Source: Ashinkailepas kermadecensis (taxonomy: Eukaryota; Arthropoda; Thecostraca; Neolepadidae). Taken from it: a stretch of 64,000 nucleotides of DNA. Under the pieces are notes generated by a model that worked only from the letters and a program-made list of their open reading frames with translations, was not told the origin of the DNA and made no database searches. The DNA lies in contig JAOTOM010003964.1 of assembly GCA_034440615.1 (NCBI GenBank), positions 1 to 64,000 of the forward strand, written 5' to 3'. The stretch's first letter is position 1, and the number at the start of each line of letters is the position of its first letter. The translations under genes were made by a program, and so were the position numbers. Shown one piece after another: positions 56,290 through 64,000 of this stretch.

Positions 56290-57170
56290 AGTTGATGTTC
56301 TGATGATGTTTGGTCGGAAAATCTGCCACTGGTTTGTTCATGGAAGCCCCAGTAATGTTCTTTGCTATTTTGTGTCTCTTAATTTTCAAGTTAATATTTT
56401 GATGTCTGATTGCTGGAATCATAAGGGTACAAATTTCGAAGGAAATGAAAGAAGTTACGAGGAATACAAGTAACTAGTAATGGGTCTGTATCAGTAAAGC
56501 AATCTTCAGTGAATGAAGCTATATTTCCCAGATTGCATTGATTCAATAGTGTGATGTGATCTTATCTTGTTGGGACTAAAACAGAAACAGAAAGATATCG
56601 CCTTATCATTTTGTCGCATTTCCAAATATATTCAGTTCTAATTTTGATTACAAAACATGACATAATGCATGCGCATTAAAACCGCTAAAGCTGCGAAGTT
56701 GAAAATAGAATCATAGCAAACTTGACGACCGACAGACAGACTTTAAACTTTGGAACCAAATCTTCCGTTCGAAGTGATTTTCTCGCCAATTGGAAATAAG
56801 ACAACCCTTAACCTCTCCTGGAAGAAGCGATACCCCAGAAACCTTAGCTACCTCAGGAAGAGTTTAAACAGATGCACGAATTTGGCTTAGCTGCCGCCCG
56901 GGCATGCCTTTATTCCTTTCGATCTTCGCGTTTCGAGAACAACTTTGGATTCTTTCAGCCTTTGGGGAGAGTTAGCCTCAGCGGTTGAGATTCTCTTGCG
57001 CTTCGGAACGGTAAAATGTTCAGGTGGATATTAGAGGTTAGGATATTTTTTACTTTGGTCACTATGCCGTGTGTTATGCTTCTTCGATTGTCGGTGCTTA
57101 TTATAAACATAATTTTAGTAACCACGTATATTGGTACATGCATTCTACAGATGGCATTCGGCTATAGCCC
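56290..57170. other. Unassigned intronic stretch
   Basis: No gene recognised. A + frame 57016-57219 is hydrophobic (LLRLSVLIINIILVTTYIG) but has no family resemblance. Confidence 0.35.
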
Positions 57171-57176
57171 CCATTG

Positions 57177-57485
57177 TCACTGTACAATTCTAGCTTTTTT
57201 CATACTGTCTATGCTATAAGGTAGGATAAAAGCCGATCCGTTGGGATTAGTTAAATGCTCGTGAACTCGCCCTTCGCGATGATACTTGCCATCATCGGGG
57301 CGACTATTTCGAACATACCACATGCTCATTTTTAGCGCGCCTGCCAAGACCTCGGAAAAAGTTATTCGACTCACTTCACTTCTGCCGATCAAATCTGCAA
57401 GTGTATCCATACTTATTTCCCCGTTGTTCGATTCTGCTGGTTGCTGATAGCCGCCAGTGGTCTTTTGAGTGTTCCGTCTGACCAC
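57177..57485 (-). CDS. Hypothetical minus-strand ORF (102 codons)
   Basis: MVRRNTQKTTGGYQQ, ISMDTLADLIGRSEVSRI, LAGALKMSMWYVRNSRPDDGKYHREG. The sequence is amphipathic and protein-like, but unknown to me. Its start lies at the edge of the 57.5-59.4 kb minisatellite, and another protein-like minus-strand stretch lies on the other side (59682-59410), so the two may be parts of one ORF split by repeat expansion. Confidence 0.35.
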   Translation of the reverse strand: MVRRNTQKTTGGYQQPAESNNGEISMDTLADLIGRSEVSRITFSEVLAGALKMSMWYVRNSRPDDGKYHREGRVHEHLTNPNGSAFILPYSIDSMKKARIVQ

Positions 57486-59400
57486 GTGTGTGCCGTATGA
57501 CCTCTCGTGTATGTGTTCTTAGTGTGCCATGTGACCTCTCGTGTATGTGTTCTTAGTGTGCCATGTGACCTCTCGTGTATGTGTTCTTAGTGTGCCATGT
57601 GACCTCTCGTGTATGTGTTCTTAGTGTGCCATGTGACCTCTCGTGTGTGTGTGTTCTTAGTGTGCCAGGTGACCTCTCGTGTGTGTGTTCTTAGTGTGCC
57701 ATGTGACCTCTCGTGTGTGTGTTCTGAGTGTGCCATGTGACCTCTCGTGTATGTGTTCTTAGTGTGCCATGTGACCTCTCGTATGTGTGTTCTGAGTGTG
57801 CCATATGACCTCCCGTATGTATGTTCTGAGTGTGCCGTCTAACATCTCGTGTGTGTGTTCTGAGTGTGCCGTATGACCTCCCGTATGTGTGTTCTGAGTG
57901 TGCCATCTGACCTCTCGTGTGTGTGTTGTTGGTGTGCCATATGACCTCTCGTGTGTGTGTTCTGAGTGTGCCGTATGACCTCCCGTGTGTGCGTTCTGAG
58001 TGTGCCGTTTGACCTCTCGTGTGTGTGTTCTGAATGTGCCATATGACCTCTCGTATGTGTGTTCTGAGTGTGCCGTATGACCTCTCGTGTGTGTGTGTTC
58101 TGAGTGTGTCATATGACCTCTCGTGTGTGTGTTCTGAGTATGTCATATGACCTCTCGTGTGTGTGTTCTGAGTGTGCCGTCAGACCTCCCGTGTGTGTGG
58201 TCTGAGTGTGCCATATGACCACGTGTGTGTGCTGTTCTGAGTGTGCCGTATGATCTCTCGTGTGTGTGTTCTGAGTGTGCCGTATGACCTCTTGTATGTG
58301 TGTTCTGAATGTGCCATATGACCTCTCGTTGTGTGTTCTGAGTGTGCCATATCACCTCTCGTGTGTGTTCTGAGTGTGTCATATGACCTCTCGTGTGTGT
58401 GTTCTGAGTGTGCCGTATCATCTCTCGTATGTGTTCTGAGTGTACCGTCTGACCTCTCGTGGGCGTGTTCTGAGTGTGCCGTCTGACCTCTCGTGTGTGT
58501 GTTCTGAGTGTGTCATATGACCTCTCGTGTGTGTGTTCTGAGTGTGCCGTATGACCTCTCGTGTGTGTTCTGAGTGTTCCGTATGACCTCTCGTGTGTGT
58601 GTTCTTAGTGTGCCATATTACCTCTCATGTGTGTTCTGAGTGTGATCACGCGTGTGTGCTATTCTGAGTGTGCCGTATGATCTCTCGTGTGTGTGTTCTG
58701 AGTGTGCCATATGACCTCTCGTGTGTTCTGAGTGAGTCGTTTGACCGCATGTGTGTGTTCTGAGTGTACCGTGTGATCTTTCGTGTGTGTGCTCTGAGTG
58801 TGCCATATGACCTCGCGTGCGTGTGTTCTGAGTATGTCATCTGACCGCGTGTGTGTGTTCCGAGTATGCCGTATGACCACGCGTGTGTGCTGTTCTGAGT
58901 GTGCCGTATGACCTCTCGTGTGTTCTGAGTGAGTCGTTTGACCGCATGAGTGTTCTGAGTGTGCCGTATGATCTCTCGTGTGTGTTCTGAATGTACCGTC
59001 TGACCGCGTGTGTGTGTGTTCTGAGTGTGCCGTATGACCTCTCGTGTGTTCTGAGTGAGTCGTTTGACCGCATGTGTGCTGTTCTGAGTGTGCCGTATGA
59101 TCGCTCGTGTGTATTCTGAGTATGCCGTATGACCACGCGTGTGTGCTGTTCTGAGTGTGCCGTATGACCTCTCGTGTGTTCTGAGTGAGTCGTTTGACCG
59201 CATGAGTGTTCTGAGTGTGCCGTATGATCTCTCGTGTGTGTTCTGAGTGTACCGTCTGACCGCGTGTGTGTGTGTTCTGAGTGTGCCGTATGACCACGCG
59301 TGTGTGCTGTTCTGAGTGTGCCGTATGGTCTCTCGTGTGTTTTCTGAGTGTACCGTCTGACCGCGTGTGTGCGTGTTCTGAGTGTGTTGTCTGACAGCGT
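57486..59400. repeat. 34 bp minisatellite, ~1.9 kb
   Basis: Roughly 55-60 units of TGACCTCTCGTGTGTGTG plus TTCTGAGTGTGCCATA. The 34 bp period rotates the reading frame each unit, giving ERSYGTLRT, REVIWHTQN and RGHMAHSEH in turn on the minus strand, so it is not a designed coding repeat. Variant blocks such as GTCGTTTGACCGCATG recur at the right end. Confidence 0.96.
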
Positions 59401-59409
59401 GTGCTCTCC

Positions 59410-59682
59410 TCAGGACTCCCAGACAGATATTCTGGAGTCGCTGCTCTGGCTTCGACTGGTGAGCTGATCGCCTGCAGCATCGCCTGCTGTATTTGTCTCA
59501 TTGACGCAGCTGCATGGTACTGGCGACGCTCTCGTCCATCTTGCTGGCGTCTCGAGCGCAGCAGTCGCCGTTTTTCCGAACAAACGTCGTTTGTTTAGCA
59601 CATCGCCGTCACGAACACGCTGAGGTGCATTTGTGACGCCAGTAGCCGCATAATGCGCTGACAGTGGGACTGCTGCATACAC
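59410..59682 (-). other. Protein-like minus-strand open stretch
   Basis: Frames here include RQIQQAMLQAISSPVEARAA and DESVASTMQLRQ, in places suggestive of a gag-like or coiled region, but not recognised. See 57177-57485. Confidence 0.25.
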
Positions 59683-59749
59683 ATCTCTACTGTCAATCTA
59701 TTCAGGGAATCAGCTGTGGCAGATCGATAGCGAGAGCCATAGCATGCAT

Positions 59750-59860
59750 ACATACATTAATATATATATATATTGCAAGACATATATATATATAGCAAGA
59801 AATATAGATAGCCAGAAATATAGATTGCAATAAAAATAGCAACAAAGATAGCAATAAAGA
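59750..59860. repeat. TA-rich simple repeat
   Basis: TATATATA runs alternating with GCAAGA/TAGCAA units. Confidence 0.8.
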
Positions 59861-59943
59861 CAGAGATATTTGCGAGTACGGTTCACTAGCCTCCATTCGA
59901 CAGTTAATATTTTACTGAACAGTGATCAAGCCGGTGATATTGA

Positions 59944-60064
59944 TGACATGGGGTAACCTCAGGTTAGTGGTATTGATGACATGGTGACCTCAGGTTAGTG
60001 GTATTAATGACAAGGTGACCTCGGGTCAGTGGTATCGATGACATGGCGACTTCCGATCAGTGAT
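59944..60064. repeat. Four 34 bp units directly before receptor exon 4
   Basis: Units GACATGGTGACCTCAGGTTAG plus TGGTATTGAT with TGACCT motifs. Two units contain CTCAGGTTAGTG, which fits a 5' splice donor (CAG|GTTAGT). Confidence 0.93.
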
Positions 60065-60081
60065 GGCAACCGCTCCGGCAG

Positions 60082-60191
60082 GCATGGACGGACATGTATC
60101 TGCGATGGAAACCAGACGAATACGACAATATTGACTTGTCAAGATTCAACCCGGATATGATTTGGAAGCCGGACATTTGTCTTTATAACAG
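60082..60191 (+). CDS. Nicotinic acetylcholine receptor subunit, exon 4 (ligand-binding domain)
   Basis: Exactly 110 bp between CCGGCAG| and AG|GTGAGA, the conserved size of exon 4 in acetylcholine receptor genes; phase 0 in, phase 2 out, as in the family. It encodes 36 codons: AWTDMYLRWKPDEYDNI, then SRFNPDMIWKPDICLYN, colinear without gaps with the vertebrate alpha-7 exon. The second residue (W, 60085-60087) is the loop D tryptophan (W55 in alpha-7 numbering), and the Tyr of LYN is the loop A tyrosine (Y93), both in the agonist site. Loop A conservation suggests a principal-face subunit, but the vicinal Cys pair that defines alpha subunits lies in a later exon outside the window. Product: a subunit of a pentameric ligand-gated cation channel at the cell surface. 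Confidence 0.94.
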
Positions 60192-60279
60192 GTGAGAGAT
60201 AACTCCAGGTACCCTCATACATGCACACACACGCACATAAATAAATGTACAAAGATACAAATAAATAGACCTTGGTGTG

Positions 60280-60283
<4 letters not shown>

Positions 60284-60360
<77 letters not shown>
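60284..60360. repeat. TA dinucleotide microsatellite
   Basis: About 37 TA units in the intron after exon 4. Confidence 0.98.
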
Positions 60361-60419
60361 CACTGTCATTGCAACACTCTATGCACAGGTACATTATTCG
60401 CACATATAGAGCATCATCT

Positions 60420-61170
60420 CACGCTTGTCCTAGTGGTGACCTATCGTAAAGAAGGAGGGTTCCGCTCGTGTTTATCAGACGATTTAGTAGTGGGTCGGCC
60501 TGTCTAATATGTATTGCTTCTAATGCGGTAAACCGCCGCATATCCTGCACTCTTGCGAGTATTTTGGTGTTTTCTACGAGTGTTGGTTGTGTGAGTTGTG
60601 TGTCGTGGTGTTGCTGGGTCAGTGGACCGCCGCTTTGCAGATGCATTGTGAGACGCCGACTGAGTATGGTGGATGTGCTGCCGATATATGCACTATTGGA
60701 TAGGAGCGCGCAGTCTCCCATGTTGCACTTATGGTGATATACGACGCTTGTTCGTTTGAGTGGTGCTGGGTCTTGTAAGGTGTCGTTTTTCATGATCCAG
60801 GATGAACCAGGATGACTCTGATAGCAAATGTTCAATTTGGTGCGATCATTGCGCTGCTTGGTTTTGCATTTTTTGTGAACTATGTTTTGGAGAACTCTTT
60901 CATCATGTCCGTACCGCGGTGACATGGTGTTTTTGCATTACACGTTATGGATGTTGTCAGTCGGTTTTGGTCGCTGTACTGGATGCAGGTGCTCTTCGAA
61001 GGCCTTTTTTATTTGTTCGTTTATGCAAAATATGGGATAGTTGTCTACCAGTGCTTGCTTGATTCTGGCTAGGTCGCGATGGATAGCGGGCCGTGTCGAG
61101 ATGTGCTTGAGAATACGGTGGATGTACGCCCTAATCCCGCTGTCCTTATAACGTTCCGGGCACCCGCTGG
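60420..61170 (-). pseudogene. Penelope-like element 2, GIY-YIG C-terminal part
   Basis: The minus-strand frame 60925-60419 includes VVYHHKCNMGDC, SNSAYIGSTSTILSRRLTMHL, LTQPTLVENTKI and ALEAIHIRQADPLLN. AYIGSTST..SRRL is the YIG half of GIY-YIG, and the LVENT and P.LN motifs are typical of Neptune-like Penelope elements. Upstream (61170-60925, other frame) HISTRPAIHRDLARIKQ continues the RT-to-endonuclease linker. RT itself is missing. It is clearly a different lineage from the element at 10330. Confidence 0.84.
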
Positions 61171-61217
61171 CTCAGTTTAAACACTGTCCCTGGTCGGTTG
61201 CTTGATGTATCTTTCTT

Positions 61218-61225
61218 TATGTATG

Positions 61226-61256
<31 letters not shown>

Positions 61257-61312
61257 GTGTATATATATATATATATATGTATGTATATGTGTGTGTGTGT
61301 GTGTGTATATAA
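61218..61312. repeat. TA/GTATA microsatellite
   Basis: ATATATGTATATATAT and GTGTGTGT runs. Confidence 0.95.
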
Positions 61313-61326
61313 ATTCTGGTTCTGCG

Positions 61327-62085
61327 GGATAACGTGAGTCGTCTTACCGATATGCAACGCCTTGGACGACGAGTTATTTTATGTTGGCTTCCAAGACACG
61401 TTGGTATTTCCGGTAACGAGTTGGCGGATGCTGGGACGAAACGAGCAGCAAATGCACCGTGCTCTCGATCACTGCCCCTCCCTGCCACGGACCACTACCG
61501 AGAGATGTCCATCTTCCTCCTAGACAAGTGGCAGGCTATGTGGGACGCGACGCCGGCGAACAAACTACGAACCATCAAACAACGTTTGAGACCATGGAGC
61601 TCGTCCCGGCGCAAACGTAGACAAGAAGAGGTCACACTGTGCCATCTCCGCATACGGCATACTTATGCTTGCTACTCACTGTTATTTGATATGCGGTGGT
61701 GACAAACCTCTGTGCTCAAGATGTTCACCGCTAACAGTTCGCCTGGTTTTAATATCGTGTCCTCATTATACTGACGTAGACGTAGACGCCATTTTGGGTC
61801 TGACCAGGTGGCTTCCCTTAGCGATATTCTATCCGACAACTCGAACATTGTCCAATCGGGACGATTGATAGACTTCTGATCTGCTGTGTCGTTCTCCGCA
61901 AAATGTACCCCTCGCTGATATACACCGCATGTAAACTTTGTACCGCAGTAGAACCAGATGGACGGCTACCCACGATGTGAAGCTTGATACTGCACTTTGT
62001 TAACTCCAAGAGTTATAGGCGCAAAATGACCTCAGTAGTCGATGCGCCCTAAAACCTAAATAACTAACTAAATAACTAGAGTAAA
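61327..62085 (+). mobile_element. LINE-A copy 7, RNase H end, zinc motif and tail
   Basis: VILCWLPRHVGISGNELADAGTKRAA holds the last RNase H Asp. Then EEVTLCHLRIRHTYACYS and, after a frameshift, CGGDKPLCSRCSPLTVRLVLISCP. The tail stem is AGGCGC 62017-62022, 21-nt loop, GCGCCC 62044-62049, then TAAAACCTAAATAACTAACTAA. 5'-truncated within RNase H. Confidence 0.9.
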
Positions 62086-62089
62086 TTAT

Positions 62090-64000
62090 CTAATAAACAA
62101 ATATGAAGGCGACACAAAAGGATCCAAGTTACCATCGAACAAGCAGGCCCTTGCCTTTCTGCATCTTCATCGAGAGAAAAAGAAATAATTCGTGAAGCAG
62201 ACACACAAACCATTGATAAAATTGTCAGTTTCTGGCATCGGGCAAGGATACTACTCTGCCATAAGCAAGACTGCATCAAGCAAATTGAAGGCCATTTTGC
62301 AAGATAGCTGGCTTTGAAGAACAACTCATCAAGACAATGTCAAACACAAAAGAAAGCTGAAGACAACTTTACGGCCAATTTTGACGATATCTTCCATGTC
62401 GCCCATGCTGATGCACTTGTCTTGATGAAAATCGAAGAAGACCGGCAGTTTCTTATAGGACAGCGAGAAAAGGAACGTCGTGGATCAATGTTGTCGGTGA
62501 ACGAAGCATTGCGAAATAAGGAAAGCCAAGAGAAAGAATAGAACAAGAAGGTAAAATACGACGAACTGCGGACAATCAGGCAAAAGAAGCGTCAGCAACC
62601 TTGCCAGGTGGTTCAGACACAAGCGAAGAAGACATAGGTGATGATGAATATGAACCGGTTGCCTAGCGTAGCTCTGCAACCGCAATAATTAGCCCATAAA
62701 AACGTGGACGAAAATAAATAATCACACCAGAGCTGACTTCCGCGTTAGATCAGAGCAAGATCATCGACAGAGCAGCCATGATGGTATGTGGAGAAGCTGA
62801 CCGCGGTCTTGGGCATGATCTCGGGTACTTTGCTCTACGTTTGCTTACGTCGATCAACCGTTCTGCGGAAAAAGAAGACAATATTGAAAAATTTCAGCTG
62901 GAAACTTCTTGAAAACCTCAACGGAGATGCAGCCTTGGTTGTGCTTTTGGATGGCAAACTTCTCCCTGACCTTACCGCTAAACAAAAAAACAAGTAGATC
63001 GACTCCCAGTATTGGTTGCAAATGATGGAAGCTCCCAGTTTCTTGCTATGCCGAAACTCCCATCGGGAACTGGTGAGGCCCGAACATGTGTAATTTCGGA
63101 CACTATTAAACACTGGCACCTTGAAGAATATCTTCAAGAAATGTGCTTGGACACGACAAGCTCAAATACTGGCATTCATAAAGGGACCTGCATGATTCTG
63201 GAGCAGTTGCTTGCCAGTGATTTGCTTCACATTGGATGTCATCGCATCATCGAGCTTCTTGCAGGTGCAGCATTTATTGAAGCAATGGGTGTTTCTGTAG
63301 CACCACAAGTCCTGCTCTTCAAGCGGTTTCAAGCCAAATGGGAGTGCATAAATGGAAGAGAATCGCTTCTTCAGACGAGCATACTGCACAAGCAGTCGCC
63401 GATGCGCGAGAAGATATGGTAAACTTTCTGAAGACTACCTTGAAGGAACATCATCCAAGGCAGGAGTTGATAACTATTGCAGCTCGCTATGCTGTTCCTG
63501 GGTGCTATACCTCCTCGTGGAACACACTTCAGAATTCCCGGGGCAATGCATCAAGCCAGATGGATATAAAAATAATCTATACATTCAAAGTTTGGATGCT
63601 TATGTCTCAATCAAGCTTAACGGCTAGGGAAGTGTGTGGCGTCCGGGATCTTTGCATCTTCTTTACACGGCTTTACATTGAAGCCTGAATAACGGCACCA
63701 CAGCCAATCAATGCTGCTGCAAGCGACTCGGCCCTCCTGCAATTACTGGACAAGTATCGCTCCATAAACCTCGGTATTACCAAGGTCACGACGAAGAAGC
63801 TGGGATCATATCTTTGGTATTTACGGAACAACTTGTTGGGTATGCCTTCTTCGATGAATGCCTGGAAGGTGACCTCAAGAACCGCATGGTGCACGCCATG
63901 TCCACCGTGAAAGGCAAAGAAAAACCTCCTAAACGTCCCTCGGTGCCTACAGATGCCTTGCAAAGCAAGGCCGTGCCTGACATTTTCACCACCAACACAA
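62090..64000 (+). pseudogene. Second dispersed uncharacterised family, decayed, runs off the window
   Basis: Reading through frameshifts on the + strand: QALAFLHLHREKK, TIDKIVSFWHRARILLCHKQDCI, DDIFHVAHADALVLMKIEEDRQFLIGQREKERRG (about 62380-62490), LPSGTGEARTCVIS, CLDTTSSNTGIHKGTCMILEQLL (63150), IYTFKVWMLMSQSSLTAREVCGVRDLCIFFTRLYIEA (63570-63686) and TTKKLGSYLWYLRNN (63790). From memory this matches a multicopy family in invertebrates (FDTTSSNTG, IY.LKIWLF..QF.LTA.EE.GL...C.F..R.Y) with no established name; the distribution suggests a transposase. Stops near 62540, 62997 and 63688. It continues past 64000. Confidence 0.75.

Noticed and set aside
56785..56870. Candidate receptor exon 3 (GNKTTLNLSWKK)
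   Set aside because: The Trp position is suggestive, but no AG/GT borders give a 45-48 bp phase 0-0 exon, and most key residues do not match.
57016..57219. Small hydrophobic ORF as a membrane protein or receptor transmembrane exon
   Set aside because: It does not resemble receptor transmembrane segments and lies before the extracellular exon 4, which is the wrong order.
57691..59501. ORFs up to 280 codons with HTREVIWHTQN-like repeats
   Set aside because: The 34 bp period rotates frames and all three frames are similarly open; no selection for one frame.

Overview
This is repeat-dense genomic DNA from an animal, most likely a marine-type invertebrate; the species cannot be fixed from the window. 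The evidence is eukaryotic throughout: non-LTR retrotransposons of several clades, Penelope-like elements with GIY-YIG endonuclease, tRNA-derived SINEs with target-site duplications, a mariner remnant, microsatellites, minisatellites and a ~270 bp satellite. There is no operon structure, ribosome binding site or bacterial gene.

The only host gene I can support runs on the + strand across the right half of the window: a nicotinic acetylcholine receptor (Cys-loop) subunit. I find a signal-peptide exon (38135-38186, ends in phase 1), an N-terminal extracellular exon (52334-52452, starts in phase 1 and ends in phase 0), and a 110 bp exon (60082-60191, phase 0 to phase 2) carrying the loop D Trp and the loop A WxPDxxLYN motif. 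110 bp is the conserved size of exon 4 in this family. The expected ~45 bp exon 3 was not found by eye, and later exons lie beyond the window. Its introns (about 14.1 kb and 7.6 kb) are filled with transposable elements and tandem repeats.

Layout. 1-542 CT-rich microsatellite; 543-2900 minus-strand CR1/L2-type LINE; 3.0-4.2 kb unassigned GC-rich DNA; 4.66-8.7 kb LINE-A copy 1; 8.7-9.6 kb end of another LINE; 10.3-12.2 kb Penelope-like element (minus) split by a SINE; 13-14.6 kb minisatellite and MITE copies; 16-22.2 kb the most complete LINE-A copy (GC-rich 5'UTR, ORF1, EN-RT-RNase H ORF2, 3' stem-loop tail); 22.9-24.3 kb micro- and minisatellites; 24.4-26.7 kb LINE-A pieces; 27.7-28.5 kb RNase H of LINE-E (minus); 28.6-29.6 kb ~20 bp minisatellite split by a SINE; 29.6-31.1 kb LINE-F; 31.6-37 kb three LINE-A copies head to tail, one with EN and RT deleted; 38.1 kb receptor exon 1; 42.6-47.4 kb LINE-G split by a 3.4 kb nest (SINE with amplified B boxes, duplicated segment, 12 bp minisatellite, Ty3/Gypsy gag); 47.4-49.8 kb LINE-E 5' half (minus); 50.2-51.2 kb remnant of a dispersed uncharacterised family; 52.3 kb receptor exon 2; 52.8-54.8 kb satellite with an inversion; 55.2-56.3 kb mariner; 57.5-59.4 kb 34 bp minisatellite; 60.1 kb receptor exon 4; 60.4-61.2 kb second Penelope-like element; 61.3-62.1 kb LINE-A tail; 62.1-64 kb a second dispersed family running off the edge.

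Nearly all element ORFs carry frameshifts or stops, so they are decayed copies. Several tail-only LINE-A insertions (36-197 bp) with 12-16 bp target-site duplications show that target-primed reverse transcription has shaped this locus. A conserved stem-loop with a 21-nt loop in the LINE-A 3' end is the likely recognition signal.
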